Assembly (NCBI RefSeq): GCF_035917235.1
Contig: NZ_CP108423.1
Location: forward strand, 5,671,501-5,735,500
Direction: 5' to 3'
DNA: 64,000 bases
Origin: Streptomyces sp. NBC_01294
GTDB lineage: Bacteria > Actinomycetota > Actinomycetes > Streptomycetales > Streptomycetaceae
Below are positions 26,029-34,244 of the stretch, piece after piece. The notes below the pieces were generated by a model, which was not told the origin of the DNA, searched no databases, and saw only the letters and a list, made by a program, of their open reading frames with translations. The translations under genes were made by a program, and so were the position numbers. The number at the start of each line of letters is the position of its first letter. Position 1 is the stretch's first letter.

Positions 26029-27492
26029 ATGACCGAGCTCGTGGAACACGGACAACTGTTCATCGGCGGCGAGTGGACGGATCCGCTGGGCACCGACACG
26101 ATCCGGATCGTCTCCCCCCACACCGAGCAGGTCATCGGCTCCGTCCCGCACGCCTCGAAGGCGGACGTCGACCGCGCCGTCGCCGTCGCGCGCAAGGCGT
26201 TCGACGAGGGCCCCTGGCCGCGGATGACGCTGGACGAGCGCATCGCCGTCGTCTCCCGGATCAAGGACGCCATAGCCGTCCGGCACGAGGAGATCGCCCG
26301 CTCGATCAGCTCCCAGAACGGGTCCCCGTACTCCTGGAGCGTCCTCGCCCAGGCGCTCGGCCCGATGATGGTCTACGACGCCGCGATCACCGTCGCCCGC
26401 GCCTACCCGTACGAGGAGCACCGCCAGGGCGTGCTCGGCCCGATCCTGGTGCGCCGGGAGCCGGTGGGCGTGGTCGCCGCCGTCATCCCGTGGAACGTCC
26501 CGCAGTTCGTGGCGGCGGCCAAACTGGCGCCGGCGCTGCTGACGGGCTCGACCGTGATCCTCAAGCCGTCCCCCGAAGCGCCCCTGGACTCCTACATCCT
26601 CGCCGACATCGTGCGGGAGGCCGGACTGCCCGAGGGCGTGCTGTCGATCCTGCCCGCAGACCGCGAGGTCAGCGAGTACCTCGTCGGCCACCCCGGCATC
26701 GACAAGGTCGCCTTCACCGGCTCGGTCGCCGCCGGCAAGCGCGTCATGGAGGTCGCCGCGCGCAACCTCACCCGGGTCACCCTCGAACTCGGCGGAAAGT
26801 CCGCCGCCGTGATCCTGCCCGACGCGGACCTGGACACCACCATCGCCGGGATCGTGCCCGCGGCCTGGATGAACAACGGCCAGGCGTGCGTGGCCCAGAC
26901 CCGGATCCTCACCCCGCGCAGCCGCTACGAGGAGGTGGCCGAGGCCCTCGCGGCGGCGGCCGGCGCACTGGTCGTGGGCGACCCGCTCGACCCGGCGACG
27001 CAGCTCGGCCCGCTCGTGGCCCGGCGGCAGCAGCAGCGCTCCCTGGACTACATCCGGATCGGCCAGGAGGAGGGCGCGAAGGTCCTGTCCGGCGGCGGCC
27101 GCCCGGCGGGTCTGGAGCGGGGCTGGTACGTGGAGCCCACCCTCTTCGGCGACGTCGACAACTCCATGCGGATCGCGCGCGAGGAGATCTTCGGCCCGGT
27201 CGTCTGCCTGATCCCGTACGGGGACGAGGCGGAGGCGGTACGGGTGGCCAACGACTCGGAGTTCGGCCTCAGCGGCAGCGTCTGGACGGCCGACGTCGAG
27301 CACGGCATCGACTTCGCGCGGCAGGTGCGGACCGGCACCTTCAACGTGAACACCTTCAGCCTGGACATGCTGGGCCCGTTCGGCGGCTACAAGAACAGCG
27401 GCGTGGGACGGGAGTTCGGCCCGGAGGGCCTGAGCGAGTACCTGGAGCACAAGATGATCCACCTGCCGGCGGGCTATGAGGCGGGTGCCTGA
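26029..27492 (+). CDS. NAD(P)-dependent aldehyde dehydrogenase
   Basis: A 487-residue ALDH-superfamily enzyme with general-base Glu253 in LELGGKSA, catalytic Cys287 in MNNGQACVAQTR, coenzyme motif FTGSVAAGK (229-237), IPWNVP and the C-terminal PFGGYKNSGVGREFG. All catalytic residues are intact. It oxidises an aldehyde to an acid in the cytosol. Behind a KstR-type operator and next to a ferredoxin gene, oxidation of the C26 aldehyde made by CYP125 or the ADH at 57822 is a natural role, though other aldehydes are possible. AGGAGG lies upstream of ATG 26029. The stop overlaps the ferredoxin start by one base. Confidence 0.88.
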   Translation: MTELVEHGQLFIGGEWTDPLGTDTIRIVSPHTEQVIGSVPHASKADVDRAVAVARKAFDEGPWPRMTLDERIAVVSRIKDAIAVRHEEIARSISSQNGSPYSWSVLAQALGPMMVYDAAITVARAYPYEEHRQGVLGPILVRREPVGVVAAVIPWNVPQFVAAAKLAPALLTGSTVILKPSPEAPLDSYILADIVREAGLPEGVLSILPADREVSEYLVGHPGIDKVAFTGSVAAGKRVMEVAARNLTRVTLELGGKSAAVILPDADLDTTIAGIVPAAWMNNGQACVAQTRILTPRSRYEEVAEALAAAAGALVVGDPLDPATQLGPLVARRQQQRSLDYIRIGQEEGAKVLSGGGRPAGLERGWYVEPTLFGDVDNSMRIAREEIFGPVVCLIPYGDEAEAVRVANDSEFGLSGSVWTADVEHGIDFARQVRTGTFNVNTFSLDMLGPFGGYKNSGVGREFGPEGLSEYLEHKMIHLPAGYEAGA

Positions 27493-27725
27493 TGGGTGAC
27501 CGCTGGCAGGTCGAGGTGGACCGGGGGGTCTGCATCGGCTCGGGCATGTGCGTGAACCACGCCCCGGACGGCTTCGTCCTGGACTCGGCGCGCCAGTCCC
27601 ACCCCCGCACCCCGCAGTCGGACGCGAACGAACCGGTCCTGACGGCCGCGGAGGGCTGCCCGGTGGAGGCCATCATGATCACCCTGGCCGCCACGGGCGA
27701 ACCGGTCTTCCCCCCGGAGGAGTAG
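27492..27725 (+). CDS. [3Fe-4S] ferredoxin
   Basis: 77 residues with the P450-type single-cluster pattern: Cys14 and Cys20 in CIGSGMC, no Cys at the fourth-ligand position between them (Met19/Gly occupy that turn), and Cys56 in EGCPVEAI. This gives a 3Fe-4S cluster, the usual electron donor to bacterial P450s. It begins on the last base of the aldehyde dehydrogenase stop (TGATG), so the two are translationally coupled. No ferredoxin reductase gene is visible nearby. It is a candidate redox partner for CYP125, 12 kb away and under the same kind of operator. Confidence 0.85.
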   Translation: MGDRWQVEVDRGVCIGSGMCVNHAPDGFVLDSARQSHPRTPQSDANEPVLTAAEGCPVEAIMITLAATGEPVFPPEE

Positions 27726-27899
27726 CACCGGGCCGGGCCCGCGGAACGAGCGTGTGGAACACCCTTGCGCAGCCGCCGGACGATCGTCGGGCGGCCGCGC
27801 AAGGGGAAGAGCACGAGCAGGATCACATGAGCGGCCGTAGCCCGGCGCACCCGGGACCGTGGCTCAACGCCGCCTGGCTCAAGGTCACCTGGCTCAAGG

Positions 27900-28274
27900 T
27901 CACTTCGTCCGCTCGGCGGCGCTCCGCTCCACACAGAACTCGTTGCCCTCGGGGTCGGCCAGGGTCACCCAGCCCGTTCCGTCGTCCTTGCGGTGATCGC
28001 CGACAACGGTGGCGCCCAGGGCGACGATGCGCTCCACCTCTTCGTCGCGCGACCGGTCCTGCGGCTGCAGGTCCACGTGCACCCGGTTCTTCACGGCCTT
28101 GGCGTCGGGCACCGTCACGAACAGCAGGGTCGAGCCGGGCGCCGTGACCAGGGCCTCGGGGTCCCCCGGCAAGTCGTCGTCGGCGAGCGAGCCGTCCAGG
28201 ACGGCGGCCCAGAACCGGCCCAGGCGGTAGGCGTCGGAGCAGTCGAAGGTGAGGTGTCGTATGAGAGAAGCCAT
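27900..28274 (-). CDS. VOC (glyoxalase/bleomycin-resistance) family protein
   Basis: 124 residues with paired beta-alpha-beta-beta-beta modules: MASLIRHLTFDCSDAYRLGRFWAAVLDG at the start, a middle VHVDLQPQDRSRDEEVERIVALGATVV and the final TLADPEGNEFCVER. His and Glu in VHVDLQ and NEFCVE are potential metal ligands. Members bind or modify small molecules; the ligand is unknown here. It ends 175 bases from the ferredoxin stop, in convergent orientation. The gap contains a 15-base CTGGCTCAAGGTCAC-type tandem pair and nothing else notable. Confidence 0.78.
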   Translation of the reverse strand: MASLIRHLTFDCSDAYRLGRFWAAVLDGSLADDDLPGDPEALVTAPGSTLLFVTVPDAKAVKNRVHVDLQPQDRSRDEEVERIVALGATVVGDHRKDDGTGWVTLADPEGNEFCVERSAAERTK

Positions 28275-28358
28275 GGGCGCACTATCGGCTGGCCGCACGG
28301 CAGTTGTCCATCGAGATTGCCCGGGGCCGGGCCCCGACTCCGACCCGGACCCGTCCTT

Positions 28359-28838
28359 TCACGGGTGCCGGTGGTAGGCCTTGTTGGCGATGCGCCAGCC
28401 ACCGTCCACGTGGACCAGCAGGAAGATGTCGGTGAAGGTGTCCGCGCCGTGCCGGAGCGTCATGGACGCGGTCGCGACGGTGCCGTGGACGTCGACGGAG
28501 CCGATGCGGCGGGAGCGGGCCGGTTCGTCCGGGGCCGGCCGGCCGGGGAAGAGGGCGCAGTACTCGTCCAGGCGCCACGAGACGAAGCCGCCGTCCCGGA
28601 TGCCCTCGACATGGGCGGTGGGCAGGAACGCGTCGCGGAAGTGGGCGGGGTCGCCGGTGGCGTGTCCGCGGAGGTAGGCGCGGAGCGGTGCGACCACCTC
28701 GTCACCCACGGCGGGGACCGTGGCGGCGACGGCGACGGCGACGGCGACGGCGATGTCGGCCTCGGGATCGGCAGGCGTGCCGGCCAGATCGGCCGCGCTG
28801 CGCACGGCTGTGTCCGACACGGCGGCCAGCAGCGCCAT
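28359..28838 (-). CDS. NTF2-like protein (lumazine-binding/SnoaL superfamily)
   Basis: 159 residues. The cone-shaped fold is suggested by VVAPLRAYLRGHATGDPAHFRDAFLPTAHVEG, GGFVSWRLDEYCALF and a C-terminal DIFLLVHVDGGWRIANKAYHRHP. The N-terminal 40 residues include AVAVAVAVAA, encoded by a GACGGC hexamer run at about 28731-28755 that could vary in length. The function is unknown. It lies just downstream of kstR on the same strand with a 112-bp gap, so could be co-transcribed with it. That gap holds the 12-bp palindrome GACGGGCCCGTC at 28871-28882. Confidence 0.65.
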   Translation of the reverse strand: MALLAAVSDTAVRSAADLAGTPADPEADIAVAVAVAVAATVPAVGDEVVAPLRAYLRGHATGDPAHFRDAFLPTAHVEGIRDGGFVSWRLDEYCALFPGRPAPDEPARSRRIGSVDVHGTVATASMTLRHGADTFTDIFLLVHVDGGWRIANKAYHRHP

Positions 28839-28950
28839 GTCCTTGGCCAGCGCGCCGATCGTGAGCGACTGACGGGCCCGTCGATCCGTCGGTCCATCGA
28901 CCCGCTGACCCGCTGACCCGTCGGCCCGGCCGCCCGTACGAGTGGTGGCT

Positions 28951-29574
28951 TCAGGCCTTTTCCGGGGCCGTCAGGTCGATCAGGCGGCACACCGTTTCGA
29001 TGTCGATCTTGACCTGGGCGATCGAGGCGCGGCCCGAAAGCCACGTGATCAGCGCCGAGTGCCAGGTGTGCTCGATGACCCGGACCGCCGAGAGCTGCTG
29101 CGCCGTCGGCGGGGCCTCCAGGCCCATCGCGTCCAGGATGATCGCCGTCGTCAGCCGGGACACCGTGTCCACCTCGGGGCTCACGCTCCGGTCCGCGAAG
29201 GTCAGCGCCCGCACCATCGCGTCGGCCAGCTGCGGTTCCCGCTGGAGGGCGCGGAAGGCCCGCATCAAGGTCTCCGCGACCCGGGCCGCCGGGTCGTCCC
29301 CGGCCGGCGGGCGCTTGCGCAGCGTCGTGTGCATGTGCTGGAGCTGGTCCTGCATGGTGGCGACCAGCAGGTGGACCTTGGACGGGAAGTAGCGGTAGAG
29401 CGTGCCCAGCGCCACGCCCGCGGCCTCCGCGACCTCGCGCATCTGGACGGCGTCGAATCCGCCCCGGCTGGCCAACTGCGCGCTGGCGTGCAGGATCCGG
29501 CGGCGGCGCGCCTCCTGGCGCTCCGTCAGGGGAGGCGACGCCGGTGTCGTGACGGCCTTCACTTCCGCTGTCAT
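28951..29574 (-). CDS. kstR: TetR-family steroid catabolism repressor KstR
   Basis: 207 residues. The N-terminal helix-turn-helix (about 22-68) reads RRRRILHASAQLASRGGFDAV, then MREVAEAAGVALGTLYRYFPSKVHLL, nearly the same as mycobacterial KstR, and the ligand domain keeps the pattern LQREPQLADAMVRALTFAD and WHSALITWLSGRAS. KstR represses cholesterol-uptake and side-chain/ring degradation genes and is released by a CoA-thioester steroid intermediate. A perfect KstR box lies 150 bases upstream, consistent with autoregulation. Seven box matches in this window flank pathway genes. Effector specificity cannot be read from the sequence. Confidence 0.88.
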   Translation of the reverse strand: MTAEVKAVTTPASPPLTERQEARRRRILHASAQLASRGGFDAVQMREVAEAAGVALGTLYRYFPSKVHLLVATMQDQLQHMHTTLRKRPPAGDDPAARVAETLMRAFRALQREPQLADAMVRALTFADRSVSPEVDTVSRLTTAIILDAMGLEAPPTAQQLSAVRVIEHTWHSALITWLSGRASIAQVKIDIETVCRLIDLTAPEKA

Positions 29575-29723
29575 GTGTCCCGTTCCGTGTCGTTGCGCGG
29601 GCTGAATCCGGCTGGTCCGGAGCCAGCATGGCAGGCGCCCGAGCCGTGGCGCGAATCACCTGCTCCGCCTCTTACGGTGTGGTTTCCGGCCGGTAGATTC
29701 AATGGTCTTCGACGGATCAAGTC

Positions 29724-29737
29724 TGAAACTTGTTCTA
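29724..29737. promoter_or_regulatory. KstR box between kstR and glycosyltransferase operon
   Basis: TGAAACTTGTTCTA matches TNNAACNNGTTNNA at every fixed position. It lies in the 216-bp gap between divergent genes, 54 bases from the glycosyltransferase start and 150 from kstR. Confidence 0.8.
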
Positions 29738-29790
29738 CATTATCCGAGCGGTTACGCTCCGGCGAAAGTGCAGGGAGAAGGGGGCCGAGA

Positions 29791-31104
29791 GTGACCGCTG
29801 AGGCCATGGTGACGAGCCCTTTCGCGGGTTCCGTCACCGACGGCGACCGCCCGCTGCGTATCGCACTCCTCACCTATAAGGGGAACCCGTTCTGCGGCGG
29901 CCAGGGCGTCTACGTCCGCCACCTCTCGCGCGAGCTCGTCCGCCTCGGGCACTCCGTCGAGGTCGTCGGCGCGCAGCCGTACCCCGTGCTCGACACGGGC
30001 GCCTCGCTCACCGAGCTCCCGAGCCTCGACCTGTACCGCAGCCCCGACCCGTTCCGTACGCCGAAGCGCGACGAGTACCGGGACTGGATCGACGCCCTCG
30101 AGGTCGCGACCATGTGGACCGGCGGCTTCCCCGAGCCGCTGACCTTCTCGCTGCGCGCCCGCCGCCACCTGGCCGCGCGCGCGGGCGACTTCGACGTCAT
30201 CCACGACAACCAGACCCTCGGGTACGGCCTGCTCGGCGACCTCGGCGCGCCCCTGGTCACGACGATCCACCACCCCATCACCGTCGACCGCAAGCTGGAC
30301 CTCGCCGCCGCGAAGGACCGCAAGAAGCGGCTCTCCGTACGCCGCTGGTACGCCTTCACCCGCATGCAGGGCCGCGTCGCCCGCAGGCTGCCGTCCGTGC
30401 TCACCGTCTCCGGATCCTCGAAGCAGGAGATCGCCGAGCACCTGGGCGTCCAGGACGGGCGCATCCACGTCGTGCACATCGGCGCCGACACCGACCTCTG
30501 GTCGCCGGACCCGTCCGTGGCCGAGGTGCCGGGCCGCATCGTCACCACCTCCAGCGCCGACGTGCCGCTCAAGGGGCTCGTGTACCTCGTCGAGGCCCTC
30601 GCGAAGCTGCGCACCGAGCACCCCGAGGCCCACCTCGTCGTCGTCGGCAAGCGCGCCGAGAAGGGGCCGGTCGCCCGCGCCATCGAGTCGTACGGGCTCC
30701 AGGACGCGGTCCGCTTCGTCAAGGGCATCACCGACGCCGAACTTGTCGACCTCGTGCGCAGCGCGCAGATCTCCTGCGTCCCCTCCCTCTACGAAGGCTT
30801 CTCGCTCCCGGCCGCCGAGGCCATGGCCACCGGCACCCCGCTCGTCGCCACCACCGGCGGCGCGATCCCCGAGGTCGCCGGACCCGACGGCGAGACCTGC
30901 CTCGCGGTGCCGCCCGGCAACGCGGACGCGCTGGCCGCCGCGCTGGGCCGGATGCTGGACGACCCGGAACTGCGGGCCCGCCTCGGGGCCGCCGGGCGCG
31001 AACGGGTCCTGACCCGGTTCACCTGGGCCAAGGCCGCCGAGGGCACCGTCGCGCACTACCGCGCCGCGATCGAACAGGCCGCCCGTACCCGCCGCGCGCG
31101 GTGA
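29791..31104 (+). CDS. GT4-family glycosyltransferase
   Basis: 437 residues with a GT-B fold: N-terminal acceptor domain from LRIALLTYKGNPFCGGQGVYVRHLSREL (Gly-rich loop, about 29-56), and a C-terminal donor domain with GRIVTTSSADVPLKG, LVVVGKRAEKGPV and the E-x7-E nucleotide-sugar motif SLYEGFSLPAAEAMATGTPLV. It transfers a sugar from an NDP-sugar to an unknown acceptor in the cytosol. The GTG at 29791 is preceded by GGGAGAAGGGG; an ATG at 29806 is an alternative. It is first in a three-gene run with a methyltransferase and a prenyltransferase-like protein. The KstR box just upstream suggests steroid-linked control. Confidence 0.85.
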   Translation: MTAEAMVTSPFAGSVTDGDRPLRIALLTYKGNPFCGGQGVYVRHLSRELVRLGHSVEVVGAQPYPVLDTGASLTELPSLDLYRSPDPFRTPKRDEYRDWIDALEVATMWTGGFPEPLTFSLRARRHLAARAGDFDVIHDNQTLGYGLLGDLGAPLVTTIHHPITVDRKLDLAAAKDRKKRLSVRRWYAFTRMQGRVARRLPSVLTVSGSSKQEIAEHLGVQDGRIHVVHIGADTDLWSPDPSVAEVPGRIVTTSSADVPLKGLVYLVEALAKLRTEHPEAHLVVVGKRAEKGPVARAIESYGLQDAVRFVKGITDAELVDLVRSAQISCVPSLYEGFSLPAAEAMATGTPLVATTGGAIPEVAGPDGETCLAVPPGNADALAAALGRMLDDPELRARLGAAGRERVLTRFTWAKAAEGTVAHYRAAIEQAARTRRAR

Positions 31105-31222
31105 CCTTCCGCCTCTTCCCCGCCGCACTCCTCGACACCGCCCCGTTCCCCATGGCCCCGCTCCACACCGCCCTGTTCCACACCACCCCCGTACACCCCC
31201 GCGACCGCGAAGGCAGGACCCC

Positions 31223-31957
31223 GTGCTGACCGTCGATTTCTCCCGGTTCCCGCTCGCCGCAGGCGACCGCGTACTCGATCTGGGCTGCGGCGCAGGCCGG
31301 CACGCCTTCGAGTGCTACCGGAGAGGCGCCCAGGTGGTCGCCGTCGACCGCAACGGCGAGGAGATTCGCGAGGTCGCCAAGTGGTTCGCCGCCATGAAGG
31401 AGGCCGGCGAGGCCCCGGCCGGCGCCACCGCCACCGCCATGGAGGGCGACGCACTCGCCCTGCCCTTCCCCGACGAGTCCTTCGACGTCGTCATCATCTC
31501 CGAGGTGATGGAGCACATCCCCGACGACAAGGGCGTGCTCGCCGAGATGGTCCGCGTGCTCAAGCCCGGCGGGCGCATCGCCATCACCGTCCCGCGCTAC
31601 GGCCCCGAGAAGATCTGCTGGGCGCTCTCCGACGCCTACCACGAGGTCGAGGGCGGCCACATCCGCATCTACAAGGCGGACGAGCTGCTCGGCAAGATGC
31701 AGGCCGCGGGCCTCAAGCCGTACGGCACGCACCACGCGCACGGGCTGCACTCCCCGTACTGGTGGCTCAAGTGCGCCTTCGGCGTCGACAACGACAAGGC
31801 GCTGCCCGTCAAGGCGTACCACAAGCTCCTGGTCTGGGACATCATGAAGAAGCCGCTGGCCACCCGCCTCGCCGAGCAGGCCCTCAACCCGCTCATCGGC
31901 AAGAGCTTCGTGGCGTACGCGACCAAGCCCCACCTCCCCGTCGGCGCGACCCAGTGA
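31223..31957 (+). CDS. Class I SAM-dependent methyltransferase
   Basis: 244 residues. SAM-binding motif I is VLDLGCGAGRHAFEC (about 15-29), motif II acidic VAVDRN, motif III GDALALPFPDESFDVVIISEVMEHIPD and motif post-III VLKPGGRIAITVPRYGPE. The C-terminal part has aromatic GLHSPYWWLKCAFG and an amphipathic stretch that could touch a membrane lipid. The acceptor is unknown. It starts at GTG 31223, and its stop overlaps the next start by 4 bases (GTGA at 31954-31957), so it is coupled to the prenyltransferase-like gene. The 118-bp gap to the upstream glycosyltransferase is C-rich with no hairpin. Confidence 0.85.
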   Translation: MLTVDFSRFPLAAGDRVLDLGCGAGRHAFECYRRGAQVVAVDRNGEEIREVAKWFAAMKEAGEAPAGATATAMEGDALALPFPDESFDVVIISEVMEHIPDDKGVLAEMVRVLKPGGRIAITVPRYGPEKICWALSDAYHEVEGGHIRIYKADELLGKMQAAGLKPYGTHHAHGLHSPYWWLKCAFGVDNDKALPVKAYHKLLVWDIMKKPLATRLAEQALNPLIGKSFVAYATKPHLPVGATQ

Positions 31958-33036
31958 GCTCGCCGGGGCGTACCGAACACCTGGTCTTGGACGGCGTCCT
32001 GACCGCCGAGCAGGCCGCCGAGACGGTGGCCGGCATCCTCGCGGCCCAGCGCGCCGACGGGGCCATCCCGTGGTTCCGCGGGCACCACCTCGACCCGTGG
32101 GACCACACCGAGGCCGCGATGGCGCTCGACGCGGCCGGTGAGCACGAGGCCGCCGAGCGGGCGTACACGTGGCTGGCCCGGCACCAGAACCACGACGGCT
32201 CCTGGTACGCGGCCTACGCCGACCGGCCCGACGGCGTGGACACCACTGCGCCGCAGGACGCCGGCCGCGAGAGCAACTTCACCGCGTACATAGCCGTCGG
32301 CGTGTGGCACCACTACCTGTCCACCGGCGACGACACCTTCCTCGACCGCATGTGGCCGGCCGTCTACGCGGCCGTCGAGTGCGTCCTGACCCTGCAGCAG
32401 CCGGGCGGCGAGATCGGCTGGAAGCGCGAGGCGGACGGCACGGCCGTCACCGACGCGCTGCTCACCGGGTCCTCCTCCATCCACCAGGCGCTGCGCTGCG
32501 CGCTGGCGATCGCCGAGCACCGCGAGGAGCCGCAGCCCGACTGGGAGCTCGCCGCGGGCGCGCTGCGGCACGCCATCCGCCGCCACCCCGAGCGGTTCCT
32601 CGACAAGAACCACTACTCGATGGACTGGTACTACCCGGTCCTCGGCGGCGCCCTGACCGGCTCCGAGGCCAAGGCGCGCATCGAGGAACGCTGGGACGAG
32701 TTCGTGGTCCCGGACCTCGGCGTGCGCTGCGTCCTGCCCAACCCGTGGGTGACGGGCGGCGAGTCCTGCGAGCTGGCGCTCGCGCTGTGGGCGACGGGGG
32801 AGTCGGACCGGGCCCTGGAGATCCTGCGGTCGATCACCCACCTGCGCGCCGACAACGGCATGTACTGGACGGGTTACGTCTTCGAGGACGAGGCCGTCTG
32901 GCCGGTGGAGCAGACCACCTGGACCGCCGCGTCGCTGCTGCTCGCCGTCGCGGCGCTGGGCGGGGACGAGGCCACCACCGAGGTGTTCGGCGGGACCTCG
33001 CTCCCGGCCGGGCTGGAGCCGGACTGCTGCGGCTGA
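31954..33036 (+). CDS. Prenyltransferase/terpene-cyclase-fold (alpha/alpha barrel) protein
   Basis: 360 residues with helical-barrel repeats: AETVAGILAAQRADGAIPWF, AYTWLARHQNHDGSWYAAY and ILRSITHLRADNGMYWTGYV. A His/Trp/Asp-rich inner face is evident (HHLDPWDHTEAAMALDA, NHYSMDWYYPVLGG). It lacks a DXDD cyclase motif and the CaaX prenyltransferase zinc set is not obvious, so activity could be glycoside-hydrolase-like or binding. No signal peptide is seen, so it acts in the cytosol. Its position after a glycosyltransferase and methyltransferase suggests work on the same glycolipid or isoprenoid product. The 3' end is followed by GC-rich tandem repeats. Confidence 0.7.
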   Translation: MSSPGRTEHLVLDGVLTAEQAAETVAGILAAQRADGAIPWFRGHHLDPWDHTEAAMALDAAGEHEAAERAYTWLARHQNHDGSWYAAYADRPDGVDTTAPQDAGRESNFTAYIAVGVWHHYLSTGDDTFLDRMWPAVYAAVECVLTLQQPGGEIGWKREADGTAVTDALLTGSSSIHQALRCALAIAEHREEPQPDWELAAGALRHAIRRHPERFLDKNHYSMDWYYPVLGGALTGSEAKARIEERWDEFVVPDLGVRCVLPNPWVTGGESCELALALWATGESDRALEILRSITHLRADNGMYWTGYVFEDEAVWPVEQTTWTAASLLLAVAALGGDEATTEVFGGTSLPAGLEPDCCG

Positions 33037-33044
33037 GCTTGTGC

Positions 33045-33175
33045 CGCGGCCGCCGCGGCCGCCGCGGCCGCCACGGTCATCGCAGGGGCCGCGGTCTCCG
33101 CGGCCCCTGCGGTCCCCGTGGTGGTCGCGGTCCCTGTGGTGGTCGCGGTCCCTGTGGTGGTCGCGGTCACCGGCT
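33045..33175. repeat. Two short tandem repeat tracts
   Basis: GCCGCCGCG-type triplet/hexamer runs at about 33045-33075, then three copies of an 18-bp GTGGTGGTCGCGGTCCCT unit at about 33118-33172. They lie between convergent genes and have no coding role I can support. Confidence 0.7.
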
Positions 33176-33184
33176 TCAGCGGCG

Positions 33185-33490
33185 TCAGCGACGGTAGAGC
33201 CAGCCGGCGATCGTGTGGCCGACGAGGAGGTAGACGACGGCCGCGAGGCCGTAGCCGACCACCACCTGGACCCACTCTCGGCTGAAGGTGAACAGGTCGT
33301 AGGACCAGCCGACCAGCCAGCTCGCCACGTCGTGGACGAAACCGACCAGTTCGTTGCCCTGGTTGGCCTCCAGCAGGTACAGCAGGATCCACAGGGCGAT
33401 CACGAAGGCCAGCACGTCCGCCACCAGTGCGACGGCCCGGCCTGCCTGACTGCTACTTCGGGCGGCGTGTACTCGGGTGTGTGTGGGCAT
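33185..33490 (-). CDS. Small integral membrane protein
   Basis: 101 residues. Two hydrophobic helices (about 20-42 and 75-97) are joined by an aromatic, weakly polar loop LVGFVHDVASWLVGWSYDLFTFSREW that may itself lie along the membrane. The basic ends HTRVHAARSS and GWLYRR suggest both termini are inside. Proteins like this are widespread in Streptomyces without assigned function. The start at 33490 has only a weak ribosome site. Confidence 0.65.
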   Translation of the reverse strand: MPTHTRVHAARSSSQAGRAVALVADVLAFVIALWILLYLLEANQGNELVGFVHDVASWLVGWSYDLFTFSREWVQVVVGYGLAAVVYLLVGHTIAGWLYRR

Positions 33491-33602
33491 GCCCCGCGTG
33501 TTGCCGCCAACGCGCAGGGTAAACCCGAACGGGTCCCCCGGGTGGCGGAGCCGCAGGGCCGGGGTGAGGCTGCGGAGGACGCCTCAGTCCCCGGAGGAAA
33601 CC

Positions 33603-34244
33603 GTGTCCGTACCCACGACCGTTCGATTCCGCCGCGCCCTTACGGCGGTGGTCCTGTCCACCGCGCTGATGGTCGGCGCCACCGCATGCGGCAGTGGCGG
33701 TGGCGGCAACGTTCAGCGGGAGGAGGTCTCGGCGGCCGCCGCGGCCGAGCTGGCGGTGCTCGCCGCCGCGGAGCCGGCCGCCGTCGAAGCCGATGAACTG
33801 GCGGCCCCGACGCCCACGCCCAGTACGACGGCCGAGAAGCAGAAGTTCGCCAAGGCGCGCTTCGTCGCGAACGCCGGGCTCGCGGCCGGGGCGACCTACC
33901 AGTGGATCGTCAAGCCGTACCGCGACGGCAAGTTCAAGAAGGGTGCGAAGGGCCGCACCTTCGCGCTCATCAAGGCGGGCCTCGCGGGCGCGTTCGCGTA
34001 CAACCGGCTGAAGGCGGCGAAGGAGAACGCCCAGGGCGACCCGCTGCTGTCGAAGGCGCTGGTCCCGCTGACGGCGGGCATCGAGTCCCTCAAGGCCCTC
34101 GCGAGCAAGCTCCGCAAGGGCCAGGCGGGCGACGCCGACATCGACGCCTTCAACAACGTGATCGACGGCGTGAAGGAAGCCGGCAAGAGCGCGGGCGCCG
34201 AAGTGGTCGACAAGGTCCCGAGCACTTCCCAGCTGGGCGGCTAG
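33603..34244 (+). CDS. Putative lipoprotein
   Basis: 213 residues. The signal sequence RFRRALTAVVLSTALMVGATAC ends in a lipobox with the acylated Cys near residue 23, followed by a GSGGGG tether. The body is rich in Ala/Glu then Lys (KAKENAQGDPLL, KALASKLRKGQAG) and predicted mostly helical, with a central hydrophobic patch FALIKAGLAGAFAYNRLKAA. No known domain is recognised. The GTG at 33603 follows a perfect GGAGGAAA. Its 3' end overlaps that of the opposing gene by 4 bases. Confidence 0.72.
   Translation: MSVPTTVRFRRALTAVVLSTALMVGATACGSGGGGNVQREEVSAAAAAELAVLAAAEPAAVEADELAAPTPTPSTTAEKQKFAKARFVANAGLAAGATYQWIVKPYRDGKFKKGAKGRTFALIKAGLAGAFAYNRLKAAKENAQGDPLLSKALVPLTAGIESLKALASKLRKGQAGDADIDAFNNVIDGVKEAGKSAGAEVVDKVPSTSQLGG

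Noticed and set aside
31223..33036. Terpene or hopanoid biosynthetic cluster based on the prenyltransferase-like fold
   Set aside because: No DXDD cyclase motif, no polyprenyl synthase or squalene genes nearby; the fold alone does not prove cyclase activity.
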